Part shown: one piece after another, positions 39,649 through 50,452 of the stretch
How positions within the stretch are numbered: position 1 is the stretch's first letter
Layout of the letters: the number at the start of each line of letters is the position of its first letter
NCBI RefSeq assembly: GCF_000389965.1
Contig: NC_021191.1
Span: forward strand, 7,007,501 to 7,071,500
DNA: 64,000 bases
Reading direction: 5' to 3'
Source: Actinoplanes sp. N902-109
Lineage (GTDB): Bacteria; Actinomycetota; Actinomycetes; Mycobacteriales; Micromonosporaceae
Position numbers and translations under genes: made by a program
Notes under the pieces: generated by a model
The model's input: only the letters and a program-made list of their open reading frames with translations
Told to the model about the DNA's origin: nothing
The model's database searches: none

Positions 39649-40763
39649 CGCGACCAGTCCTCCCAGGGCAGTTCCCGCACGTCCGGGCGCGGGGTGTACG
39701 GCTGCTGCGCCCGGGCCAGCGGGGTGATCGGCTTGTCCGGCGCGCTGGTCTGCGCCTGCGCCTCGACGGCGATGTTGCGCTGGTAAGCCGTCTCCCAGCG
39801 GGTGTCCTTGGGGTCGGCGTACGAGCGGAACAGCGTGACGTTGACGAGGTCGCGCAGCGCCTCGTTGTCGCCCACGCTCACGCCCCACGCCTCGGTCTTG
39901 TCGTCGCCGAGATCCCAGTGGTCGTACCGGCTGGGGTAGAGGAACTTGTAACCGCCGAGGATCGCGGCGTCGGTGCTGACCGCGTCGACCTTGTTCTGGT
40001 CGAGCAGCTGGAAGCACTCGGACACCCGGTTGCGTTGCAGGATCACCGCGCCCGAGGCGTTGGCGGTGACGGCGCTGGTGGACGCGGACAGGCTGCACAC
40101 CTTCTTGCCGGCGAACTCCTCGAGGCTGGCCACCGGCGCGTGCCCGTGCAGGGTGATCACCGACTGCTCGGTGTGCAGGTAGGAGTCCGAGAACATGACA
40201 TTGGGCATGTCCTCGCGCTCCTTGGTGATGCTGTAGCTCGCGATCACCATCTTGACCGGCACCGGCTGCTGCTCGAGGTCGGCGGCCTCCATCCGGGAAC
40301 GGTCCTCGCTCTCGATGCCGTAGAACTGCACCTCGTCCCGGCGGAACCCGAGGTCCTCGGCGACCATGTACGCGATGTCGATGTCGAACCCGCTCCACTC
40401 GCCGGACTTCGGGTCGCGGTAGCCGATGCCGGGCTGGTCGTCCTTGACCCCGACGGGCAGCGTCGCCCACTCGTCGACACCGGCGGCGCGGCGCAGCTCC
40501 TCGATGGACGGCGGCCCGACGTGGAACAGCCGCACCCAGGAGAACGCGAGCACCAGCACCAGCACCACACCGATCGCCGCGAGCCGCCAGGGGGCCAGAG
40601 AAGCCCCGAACGTGCGCATCGCATGCTCCGGCTGGGTGAAGGTGCGCCGCAGCCCGGTGAGTGCCCGCTGGCCGCGCCGCACCCGGGGGCCCGCCCCGGG
40701 CGGCAGTGGCCGGCGTGGGCGTGGCGGCCGGTGGACCACGATCTTGCGCACATCCCCTCGCAT
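39645..40763 (-). CDS. Membrane-anchored solute-binding protein (SBP_bac_3, GlnH-like)
   Basis: 372 residues from ATG 40763. A Pro/Arg-rich cytoplasmic tail (~1-50) leads into one helix (WRLAAIGVVLVLVLAFSWV, ~59-77) and then a type 3 amino-acid-binding domain. Segments are LPVGVKDDQPGIGYRDPKSG, WSGFDIDIAYMVAEDLGF, MVIASYSITKEREDMPNV, and VDAVSTDAAILGGY. ATG 40619 (MRTFGASLAPW) is an alternative start with GGAG six bases upstream. It lacks a lipobox and is tethered by its helix. Genes for an ABC permease or ATPase are absent; a seven-helix protein and a PP2C phosphatase follow. This resembles the GlnH-GlnX sensing pair that controls PknG in mycobacteria. Ligand probably Asp, Glu or Gln. Confidence 0.87.
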   Translation of the reverse strand: MRGDVRKIVVHRPPRPRRPLPPGAGPRVRRGQRALTGLRRTFTQPEHAMRTFGASLAPWRLAAIGVVLVLVLAFSWVRLFHVGPPSIEELRRAAGVDEWATLPVGVKDDQPGIGYRDPKSGEWSGFDIDIAYMVAEDLGFRRDEVQFYGIESEDRSRMEAADLEQQPVPVKMVIASYSITKEREDMPNVMFSDSYLHTEQSVITLHGHAPVASLEEFAGKKVCSLSASTSAVTANASGAVILQRNRVSECFQLLDQNKVDAVSTDAAILGGYKFLYPSRYDHWDLGDDKTEAWGVSVGDNEALRDLVNVTLFRSYADPKDTRWETAYQRNIAVEAQAQTSAPDKPITPLARAQQPYTPRPDVRELPWEDWSR

Positions 40764-40812
40764 GAGTCACATCGTCGCGCATGGGTGCGACAACACGGGG
40801 TAACCCGGCGCC

Positions 40813-41511
40813 ATGAAGGTGGGACGGGCTCTCCTGGTCGCCGGGGTGGCGGCGGGTGCCGGTGCCGGTCTCCGGCTGGCACACGCACGACACGAACGCA
40901 TCCTGCATCCGGACGGGCGGTCGTTCACCGGCTGCCTGCAGATCACCGGCCGCGGCGAACCCACCGGCGCCGCCCTGCTCGACCGCCCCGACCGGCACCC
41001 GGTCACCGTCCGGATCTCCAAGGGCGCCGGCACCTGGCCGGGCTGGCCCGACGTGCTCGGCGTCGCGCTGCGGGTGCACGGCCCGGTCGCCGGGCACCGC
41101 ACCGACCTGCTGTTCTCCACCGCGGGCCGGGGACGCTTCAGCAAGCACCTGCCCACGCTGCGGCGCAGCTTCGACACCGGGTACGGCACGATCACGTCGT
41201 ACCGTACGGGCACCGGCCGCAAGCTGTACCTGAGCGTGACCTGCGACCCGGACAGCACGCCGCTCGGCCGTACCCTCGAATCGGTGGTCGCGGCAGCGGC
41301 CGGTGACGGCGCGCGACTGCTGCTGACCGACGGGGCCGGCCGGGTCCTCGGCCGGGTGACGTTCGGCCAGCTGTGCCCGGCGAGCACCGACGACGCGCTC
41401 GCCTTCGACCCGGGCAACGCCCCGGCCGACCTGCACCCCAGTGGACTGGTGCACGCCAGCCGGTGCGTCACCTACAAGTGGGCCCGCCGCTGGCGCGGTC
41501 AGCGGGCGTAG
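40813..41511 (+). CDS. Catalase-like fold protein, function unknown
   Basis: 232 residues. MKVGRALLVAGVAAGAGAGL could be a weak signal or simply an Ala/Gly-rich start. HPDGRSFTGCLQITGRGEP, then VTVRISKGAGTWPGWPDVLGVALRVHG, resembles the catalase-superfamily beta-barrel, where these parts carry RFSRGxGxP and PDVLGLALR-type motifs. It is much smaller than true catalases (480+), and I cannot confirm a haem-ligand Tyr. Actinobacterial relatives are often labelled phosphodiesterase without evidence. It is divergent from the solute-binding protein with 49 bp between starts, and its tail overlaps treZ by 13 bp. A peroxidase or haem-binding role is possible. Confidence 0.65.
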   Translation: MKVGRALLVAGVAAGAGAGLRLAHARHERILHPDGRSFTGCLQITGRGEPTGAALLDRPDRHPVTVRISKGAGTWPGWPDVLGVALRVHGPVAGHRTDLLFSTAGRGRFSKHLPTLRRSFDTGYGTITSYRTGTGRKLYLSVTCDPDSTPLGRTLESVVAAAAGDGARLLLTDGAGRVLGRVTFGQLCPASTDDALAFDPGNAPADLHPSGLVHASRCVTYKWARRWRGQRA

Positions 41512-43232
41512 ACCACCACGGCGGTCTCGGCGGGCAACTCCACCCGGTCGCGTTGCAGCACCACACCCTGCCCGGTGGCCAGCAGCACCTTGCTCGGCAC
41601 CGCCCGCAGGCTCACGGTCTGCGCGACCGGGGCGAGGTTGGCCGCCACCAGGCAGCGGCCCCGGCGCATCACCACGTGCTGGTCGCCGTGCCACACCTCG
41701 ATCTTGTCCAGCCGCGGGTCGGTCAGGTCGCCGTGCTCGCGGCGCAACGCGATGAGCTTCTTGTAGAGGTCGAGGATCTCCGCGTGCCCGGGCTTGCCGA
41801 GCTCCGCCCAGTCCAGCTTGGACCGCTCGAACGTGGCCGGGTCCTGCGGGTCGGGCACCTCGGCCTCGGCCCAGCCGTGCGATGCGAACTCCCGGCGCCG
41901 CCCGGTCCGCACCGCCTCGGCCAGCTCCGGCTCCGGGTGGCTGGTGAAGAACTGCCACGGGTTGCTGGCCGCCCACTCCTCGCCCATGAACAGCATGGGC
42001 GTGAACGGCGAGGTCAGCAGCAGCGTCGCGGCCACCTTGAGCAGCCCCGGCGACAGCGTGGCCGACAGCCGGTCGCCGATCGCGCGGTTGCCGATCTGGT
42101 CGTGGTTCTGCAGGTACGCCACGAAGCGGTGACCCGGCACCCGGGCCCGGTCGACCGGCCGGCCGTGGTGCCGCCGGCGGAAGCTGGACCACGTGTTCGC
42201 GTGGAAGAACGCACCGGTCAGCACGGTCTCCAGGCATTCCAGCGAGCCGAAGTCGCCGTAGTAGCCCTGCCGCTCGCCGGTCAGCAGCGTGTGCAGCGCG
42301 TGGTGCACGTCGTCGGCCCACTGCGCGTGCAGGCCGTAGCCGTTCGCCTCCCGCGGGGTGATCAGCGTCGGGTCGTTGAGATCCGACTCGGCGATCAGCG
42401 ACAACGGCCGGTTGAGGTGCGTCGACAGGCTCTCCACCTCGGTCGCCAGCTGCTCCAGCAGATGGACGGCGTTGTGGTCGACAAGCGCGTGCACGGCGTC
42501 CAGCCGCAGCCCGTCCACGTGGTAATCGCGCAGCCAGGACAGCACACTGTCGATGATGTAGCGGCGTACCTCGTCGGAGTCCGGGCCGTCCAGGTTGACC
42601 GAGGCCCCCCACGGGTTGGCCCCGGCGACGCTCAGGTACGGCGCGAACATCGGGGCGTACGCACCGCTGGGGCCGAAGTGGTTGTAGACCACGTCCAGCA
42701 CCACGCCCAGACCCTTGCCGTGACAGGCGTCGACGAACCGCTTGAGCCCGTCCGGGCCGCCGTACGCCTCGTGCGGGGCGAACCAGCAGACCCCGTCGTA
42801 ACCCCAGTTGTACTCGCCGTTGAACGCGTTGACCGGCAGCAGCTCCACCAGGTCGACCCCGAGGTCCACGAGGTGGTCCAGCCGCTCGATGGCCGCGTCG
42901 AAGGTGCCGGCCGGGGTGAAGGTGCCGACGTGCAGTTCGTACAGGACGGACCCGGGCAGCTGACGACCGGTCCAGGCGCCGTCCGTCCAGGCGAACGCCG
43001 CGTGGTCGTACACCCGGCTGGGGCCATGCACACCCTGAGGCTGCCATTTCGACCGCGGATCGGGAAGCGCACTGTCGTGTTCCGGCAGGAGATAGGCGTA
43101 ATCGGTGCCCGGGGCGGCGTCGGGGACGTCGAGCCGCCACCAGCCGTCGTCGCCGCGCTCCATCTCGCGATCCGTCCCGTCGATACGCAGGGCGACGGTC
43201 TTCTCCGGGACCCACACCTCGAAGACCGTCAC
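41499..43232 (-). CDS. treZ: Malto-oligosyltrehalose trehalohydrolase
   Basis: 577 residues, GH13. The N-terminal beta-sandwich (VFEVWVPEKTVALRIDG to ~95) is followed by the catalytic barrel. The nucleophile Asp245 lies in HVDGLRLDAVHALVD, the acid/base Glu282 in SLIAESDLNDPT, and the transition-state Asp in AYLQNHDQIGNRAIGD; LDVVYNHFGPSG is the first conserved region. It releases trehalose from maltooligosyl trehalose. GTG 43232 overlaps the treY stop (GTGA). It is the last gene of the treX-treY-treZ operon, its tail overlapping the convergent catalase-like gene. Length is typical. Confidence 0.95.
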   Translation of the reverse strand: MTVFEVWVPEKTVALRIDGTDREMERGDDGWWRLDVPDAAPGTDYAYLLPEHDSALPDPRSKWQPQGVHGPSRVYDHAAFAWTDGAWTGRQLPGSVLYELHVGTFTPAGTFDAAIERLDHLVDLGVDLVELLPVNAFNGEYNWGYDGVCWFAPHEAYGGPDGLKRFVDACHGKGLGVVLDVVYNHFGPSGAYAPMFAPYLSVAGANPWGASVNLDGPDSDEVRRYIIDSVLSWLRDYHVDGLRLDAVHALVDHNAVHLLEQLATEVESLSTHLNRPLSLIAESDLNDPTLITPREANGYGLHAQWADDVHHALHTLLTGERQGYYGDFGSLECLETVLTGAFFHANTWSSFRRRHHGRPVDRARVPGHRFVAYLQNHDQIGNRAIGDRLSATLSPGLLKVAATLLLTSPFTPMLFMGEEWAASNPWQFFTSHPEPELAEAVRTGRRREFASHGWAEAEVPDPQDPATFERSKLDWAELGKPGHAEILDLYKKLIALRREHGDLTDPRLDKIEVWHGDQHVVMRRGRCLVAANLAPVAQTVSLRAVPSKVLLATGQGVVLQRDRVELPAETAVVVYAR

Positions 43233-45501
43233 GAGTTCTCCTTGACCAGCAGGGCGACCGGGTACGTGTCCAGCAGATCGGCCACGGCCAGGCGGTTGCC
43301 GCCATAACTGGTGCCGGTGAAGCCTTCCGTCCACGTGTTGCCGTCGAGTGACAGGGTGGTGTCGTGCCAGCCGCCGTGGCGTGACAATCCGACGGGCAGC
43401 CGGGTCGCCACGGTCACCACGCCGCCGCGGTCGAAGGCGAGCACGTGCTCGGCGACCCGCCCCTCGGCGAACACCGGGCGGTAGGAGCGGAACAACTCCG
43501 GGCGCTCCCGGCGCAGCCGCAGCGTACGGCTGGTGACCAGCAGCTTGGCCGCGCCGGTGGCGTCGACCGGCGGCTGCCACCCCTCGTCGAGCCGGCCCAG
43601 CAGCTGCCGGCGCAGGGCGAAGTCCACCGGCCGCCGGTTGTCCGGGTCGACCAGCGAGTAGTCCCACAGCTCGGTGCCCTGGTAGACGTCCGGCGCCCCG
43701 GGCATGGTCAGCTGCACCAGCTTCTGGCCCAGCGAGTTGGACCAGCCCGCCGCGGTGATCCGGGCGACGAACTCGGTGATCTCGGCGTTGAGCGCGGGGT
43801 CGTCGTACATCTTGTCGACCATCTCGCGCAGCGCGGTCTCGAACTTCTCGTCCGGCTGGGTCCAGCTGGTGCCCACGGCGCCCTCGCGGGCGGCCTTGAG
43901 CGCGTACGCCTGCAGCCGCTCCCGCCCGAGCGGCCAGGCACCCACCGCGGCCTGCCAGATCAGGTGGGCCAGGGCCGGGTCGGGCAGCGGGTCCACGCGC
44001 ACCCAGCGGCGTACCACCTCGGTCCAGTCGCCGGGCAGCTCGGCGAGCACGGCCAGCCGGGCCCGCACGTCCTCGCTGCGCTTGGTGTCGTGGGTCGACA
44101 GCGAGGTCATGCCCTCGGGCCACAACCGCTGCCGCTCGTTCTGGCTGTCGTGGAACTCGTCGAGGCTGACGCCGAACTTCGACGGGTCGTTGCCCACCTC
44201 GTTGCGGGCGGTGAACCGGGTCCAGCGGTAGAACGCGGTGTCCTCCACGCCCTTGGCCATCACCGCGCCGGTGTACTGCTGGAAGCGCCTGGCCAGCTCG
44301 TCGGCCGGGTTGCGCAGCCGCGCGGTGAGCTGGTCGAGCGCCGGGATCAGCCCGGGGCGCCGGCGGCCGGCCTCGGAGCGGGCCCGGGCCAGGTGCCGTG
44401 ACCCGAACGGCAGGTAGGAGCGGTAGACCGGGAAGCACGCGGCCAGCTCGGCCAGGGCCTGCGGGGCGGCCTCGATCTCCGGCACGAGCCGGCTCATCCG
44501 GGCGTTCTCCGCGGCGAGCTGGGTCGTGGCCAGGTGGTACTTGCAGTCGTGCACCAGGTCCTGCCAGCTCGTGGTGCCGCCGGTGAGGTGGTGGTCCAGG
44601 GTGTCGAAGAACCGCTCGGTGGTCGGGTCGACGAACACGCCGCAGACCTCGGACAGCGCGTCGTATCCGGTGGTGCCCGCGACCGGCCAGTCCGGCATCT
44701 CCTCGCCGGGTTCGAGGATCTTCTCCACCACCAGCCAGGCGTCCGGGGCGGCCTCGTGCAGCCGGGTGAGGTAGTCGCCCGGGTCGCGCAGGCCGTCCGG
44801 GTGGTCCACCCGCAGCCCCTGCACCGCTCCCTCGGCGTACCAGCGCAGGATCTCGGCGTGGGTGGCGTCGAAGACCTCGGGGTCCTCGACCCGCAGCCCG
44901 GCCAGGTCGACGATGGCGAAGAACCGCCGGTAGTTCAGCTCGGCGTCGCCGCGGGTCCAGTTGACCAGCTCGTAGTGCTGCCGGTCGTGCACCTCGCGGG
45001 CGGTGCCCTCGCCGGTGCCCTCGGCGATCGGGTAGCGCTTGTCGAAGTAGTGCAGCTCGCCGTCCTCGACCCGCAGCTGGTCCAGCGCGTCCGGCTCGTC
45101 GGCCAGCACCGGGATCAGCAGCCGGCCGCGCGACCAGTCGATGTCGTAGAACTTCGCGTACGGCGAGCTCTCGCCGTTCTTCAGCACGTCCCACCAGGAC
45201 GGGTTCGCGGCCGGCACCGCCACCCCGGCGTGGTTGGGCACGATGTCCACGACCAGGCCCAGCCCGGCCGCGTCCAGGGCGGCCTTGAGCGCGACCCGGC
45301 CCTCCTCACCGCCCAGCGCCGCGGCGACCTCGGTGTGGTCGACGACGTCGTAGCCGTGCTCGGATCCCGGCGCAGCGGTGAGGATCGGCGCCGTGTAGAG
45401 GTGGCTGACCCCCAGGTCGGCCAGGTAGTCGGCCAGCTCGGCGGTGGACGTGAAACCGAAGTCGGGGCGGATCTGGACGCGATAGGTACCAGAGGGGGGC
45501 A

Positions 45502-45502
<1 letters not shown>
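43229..45502 (-). CDS. treY: Malto-oligosyltrehalose synthase
   Basis: 757 residues, GH13. It starts MPPSGTYRVQIRPDFGFTST, then AELADYLADLGVSHLYTAPI. Catalytic motifs: LVVDIVPNHAGVAVPAANPS, QGLRVDHPDGLRDP (nucleophile Asp), WLVVEKILEPGEEMPD (Glu), and TSLSTHDTKRSEDVRARLAV (Asp). It turns the reducing-end glucose of maltodextrin into an alpha-1,1 linkage, making maltooligosyl trehalose for TreZ. ATG 45502 overlaps the treX TAA stop (TAATG). An open frame upstream of it is a shadow. The length is typical for the actinobacterial enzyme. Confidence 0.96.
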
Positions 45503-47613
<2,111 letters not shown>

Positions 47614-48007
47614 TTGTTTGCTCCCACCCTCGACCGTCGGTGCCCGCAGCCGTGAGGGCCTCGCCACGAGCGGGGCACCGTTTCCCCGCTTCGCGCGGCG
47701 CTAATCCTCTGCGGCGCATCAGCGGTCATTCTCACCGATTCGACCGGTCCGGGCGGCACGACGGTCCGACTACCCACTGATATGAGTTATATCCCGATCG
47801 TGACGTGGGCGCCGTCACCCGGATCAGCGGGTTTGGAGCGATGCGGAACGAGCATGTAGGTCGGGTGCTGCCACTTGATCATTTAGAGTCACGATTCCGT
47901 GACCCTCGGTGGCGGCAGGTCGCCCAGCCGATCGTTCCCGACCCCCCGATCGCCGGTCACCTGGCCGGCCCGGCCCTCGCGGCGTTGCGGGCCCGGGGGG
48001 CCGCAAG
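47614..48007. promoter_or_regulatory. Divergent intergenic region between treX and the GT4 gene
   Basis: No gene is seen in these 394 bp. Two symmetric sites stand out. GATATGAGTTATATC (47779-47793) is an AT-rich 5-bp inverted repeat that on the treX strand offers TATAAC or CATATC as a -10. GTCACGATTCCGTGAC (47888-47903) is a perfect GTCACG-ATTC-CGTGAC palindrome, 105 bp before the glycosyltransferase start. They are likely promoter and operator elements for the two units. Confidence 0.55.
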
Positions 48008-49288
48008 TTGAGCCGCATCCTGATGCTGAGCTGGGAATACCCGCCGCTGCTGGTGGGCGGGCCGGGACGGCACGTGCACGCGCTGGCCACCTCGCTGGTC
48101 GCCGCCGGCCATGAGGTTACGGTGGTCACCCGGCACACCCCGGGCGCGCCGCGCGAGGAGTACGCCGAAGGGGTGCACGTGGTGCGCGCCCCCGACGACC
48201 CGCCGCACCACCCGGTGGTCGACCACGACCTCGTCGGCTGGACCACCGCGTTCAACCACACGCTGACCCGGGCCGCCCTGCGCGCCGCCCGCACCGGCGG
48301 CTACGACGTGGTGCACGCCCACGACTGGCTGGTCACCCATGCCGCGGTGACCCTGCGCGAGCACCTCGACGTGCCGCTGGTCGCCACCATCCACGCCACC
48401 GAGGCGGGCCGGCATCAGGGCTGCCTGCCGGAGCCGCACCACCGCACGATCGACGACATCGAGCGCTGGCTGGCCACCGAGGCCGACCGGGTGATCGTCT
48501 CCTCCGAGTACATGCGCCGCGAGGTGCTGCGCCAGTTCGACATCCCGGCGGCCAAGACCGCCGTGGTCCGCAACGGCGTGGACGTGCCGAACTGGTACGC
48601 CCGACCGCCCGCCATCGCGGCCGCCCGCCGTCAGTTCGCCGGTCCCGGGGACGCCCCGCTGGTCAGCTTCGCCGGTCGGCTGGTCCGCGAGAAGGGCGTC
48701 GAGCACCTGCTCGCGGCCGTGCCCCAGCTGCGCGAGCAGTTCCCCGGCCTGCGCGTGGTGATCGCCGGCGACGGCCCGCACCGGGCCGGCCTCGAGGCCA
48801 TGGCCACCCCGCAGGTCACCTTCGCCGGCTTCCTGGGTGGCCCCGACCTGACCGCCCTGATGGGCGCCTCGGACTGCCACGTGGTCCCGAGCAGCTACGA
48901 ACCGTTCGGCATGGTCGCCCTGGAAGCAGCCGCGGCCGGCACCCCCGTCGCGGTCGCCGCCACCGGTGGCCTCGCCGAGATCATCGAGCACGGCGTCACC
49001 GGCGTCCAGTTCGCCCCGCGGGACCCCGGCTCCCTGGCCACCGCGGTCGGTGCCGTGCTGGCCAACCGCGAGTACGCCCGCGGCCTCGCCCGCCGCGGCC
49101 GCCGCCGGGTCCGCGAGGACTTCACCTGGCCGGCCACCACCGCCAAGACCGTCGCCGTCTACGCGGCCGCCACCCGCTGGGCCGGCCACGTCGCCCGCGA
49201 GGCCGAGATCGCCCTGGCCCTGGCGTCTCCGGTCCTGCCACCGGCGCCGGCGGCAGAGCCCGGTCAGGCGGTGCGGCTGGCCTCGTAG
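48008..49288 (+). CDS. Glycosyltransferase family 4 protein
   Basis: 426 residues from TTG 48008. The N-domain begins SRILMLSWEYPPLLVGGPGRH, followed by DVVHAHDWLVTHAAVTL. The C-domain has SFAGRLVREKGVEHLLAAVP, VVIAGDGPHRAGLEAMA, and VVPSSYEPFGMVALEAAAAG, the last supplying the EX7E-type acidic residues for the nucleotide sugar. It resembles GlgA/GlgM-like retaining glucosyltransferases, but the donor and acceptor are not deducible. It diverges from the treX operon, so a role in alpha-glucan or glycogen synthesis is tempting, as inference. TTG was chosen as it gives the conserved short start; GGGGG lies upstream. Its tail overlaps panE by 25 bp. Confidence 0.88.
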   Translation: MSRILMLSWEYPPLLVGGPGRHVHALATSLVAAGHEVTVVTRHTPGAPREEYAEGVHVVRAPDDPPHHPVVDHDLVGWTTAFNHTLTRAALRAARTGGYDVVHAHDWLVTHAAVTLREHLDVPLVATIHATEAGRHQGCLPEPHHRTIDDIERWLATEADRVIVSSEYMRREVLRQFDIPAAKTAVVRNGVDVPNWYARPPAIAAARRQFAGPGDAPLVSFAGRLVREKGVEHLLAAVPQLREQFPGLRVVIAGDGPHRAGLEAMATPQVTFAGFLGGPDLTALMGASDCHVVPSSYEPFGMVALEAAAAGTPVAVAATGGLAEIIEHGVTGVQFAPRDPGSLATAVGAVLANREYARGLARRGRRRVREDFTWPATTAKTVAVYAAATRWAGHVAREAEIALALASPVLPPAPAAEPGQAVRLAS

Positions 49289-50184
49289 ACGGCGAGGTTG
49301 ACCCGGGCGGCGTTGCACAGCGGCACCGGGATGCCGTGCTCGTCGGCGTGCCGGACCAGGTCGGCGATGATGGCGTCGGCCTCGACCGGGGCGCCGGCCC
49401 GCAGGTCGCGGTACATCGAGGTGGTGGCCGGGACGCCCAGTGCGGTGACCGACCGGCGCACCTGGGCCGCGGTCGCCTCGGCCGGGCGGTGGCCGGCCGC
49501 CGCGGCGACCGCCAGCGCCTCCTCGGCCACCCCGAGGGCGAAGGTGATGCCGCCCGGGACCGCGGTGACGTCGCCGACCGTGCCGCGCATCAGCGTGGTG
49601 ACCACGCCCATGGCGGCCAGGAAGACCCACTTGTCCCACAGCTCCTGGACGATGTCGTCACTGGGCCGGGAGTCGAAGCCGGCACCGGACAGCGCCTCGG
49701 TCACCGCGGGCAGGCGGTCGGTGGCGCCGCCGGGCAGAGGACCGTAGACCAGGTCGTGCATCCCGGTGAGCTGCACGACGTCGCCCTCGTCGGTGAGGGT
49801 GCCGACGATCCGGCACACCCCGCCGTACACGTGCTCGGTGCCGAACGCATCGACCAGCGCGGTCACGTGCTGGACGCCGTTGAGCAGCGGGACGATCAGG
49901 GTGCCGGGGCCGACCGCCGGTTCGAGGTCGGCGATCGCCGCGGCCAGGCCGTAGCTCTTGACCGCGATGACGATCAGGTCGTACGGGCCGTCGATGGTGT
50001 CCGCGGTGACCGTGCGGGCCGCCACCCGGCTCTCCCCGGCTGGCGAGTGGATCCGCAGGCCGCGCCGGGCGAGCGTGGCCGCGCGGGCGGGCCGGACCAG
50101 AAACGTGACGTCCTTGCCGGCCTGGGCGAGGCGACCGCCGAAGTAACCGCCGGTCGCGCCGGCGCCGACGACCAGCGTGCGCAT
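49264..50184 (-). CDS. 2-dehydropantoate 2-reductase (ketopantoate reductase family)
   Basis: 306 residues. The N-terminal Rossmann motif is RTLVVGAGATGGYFGGRLAQ, with Thr where many PanE have Ile. DLIVIAVKSYGLAAAI has the conserved Lys. LLNGVQHVTAL and ELWDKWVFLAAMGVVTTLMR supply the Asn and the second catalytic Lys, and GAPVEADAIIADLV the Glu/Asp region. It reduces ketopantoate to pantoate with NADPH in pantothenate synthesis, though the family also contains other 2-oxoacid reductases. It starts 1 bp after the zinc-finger gene stop, as third gene of a unit with the antiporter and zinc finger. Overlaps the convergent GT4 gene by 25 bp. Confidence 0.9.
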   Translation of the reverse strand: MRTLVVGAGATGGYFGGRLAQAGKDVTFLVRPARAATLARRGLRIHSPAGESRVAARTVTADTIDGPYDLIVIAVKSYGLAAAIADLEPAVGPGTLIVPLLNGVQHVTALVDAFGTEHVYGGVCRIVGTLTDEGDVVQLTGMHDLVYGPLPGGATDRLPAVTEALSGAGFDSRPSDDIVQELWDKWVFLAAMGVVTTLMRGTVGDVTAVPGGITFALGVAEEALAVAAAAGHRPAEATAAQVRRSVTALGVPATTSMYRDLRAGAPVEADAIIADLVRHADEHGIPVPLCNAARVNLAVYEASRTA

Positions 50185-50185
50185 G

Positions 50186-50452
50186 TCAGGCGCCCAGCAG
50201 ATCGTCGACGTAGCACCACTTCCAGGTCTCCCCCGGCTCGTACGAACGCATCACCGGGTGGCCCTCCTTCTCGTGGTGCTCGGACATGTGCCGGCGCGGC
50301 GACGAGTCGCAGCAGCCGACGTAGCCGCAGCCGAGGCACAGCCGCACGTGCACCCAGTCGTCGTAGCCGTCGGCAACGCATTCTGGGCAGCCGCCGTCGG
50401 CCGGGGCCTGGGGCACGGGCTCGGTTGCTTCCTTGAGGTGCTGGCAGGTCAA
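50186..50452 (-). CDS. UBP-type zinc-finger protein
   Basis: 88 residues. Cys and His ligands match a ZnF-UBP domain: GCPECVADGYDDWVHVRLCL, then GCGYVGCCDSSPRRHMSEHH, then EGHPVMRSYEPGETWKWCYV. In eukaryotes this fold binds the C-terminal tail of ubiquitin. In bacteria it occurs as small proteins or as a tail domain of Na+/H+ antiporters; its ligand there is unknown. TTG 50452 overlaps the antiporter stop as TTGA, so the two are coupled. This pairing as separate genes mirrors the fused forms and suggests that the finger serves the transporter. Confidence 0.9.
   Translation of the reverse strand: MTCQHLKEATEPVPQAPADGGCPECVADGYDDWVHVRLCLGCGYVGCCDSSPRRHMSEHHEKEGHPVMRSYEPGETWKWCYVDDLLGA

Noticed and set aside
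38632..43305. A 1557-codon open frame on the minus strand spanning several genes
   Set aside because: It is one unbroken GC-rich frame that coincides with the 7-helix gene at its end but otherwise reads as Arg/Gly/Pro-rich sequence out of frame with treZ, and antisense to the catalase-like gene. Only the 3' part from 39648 is real.
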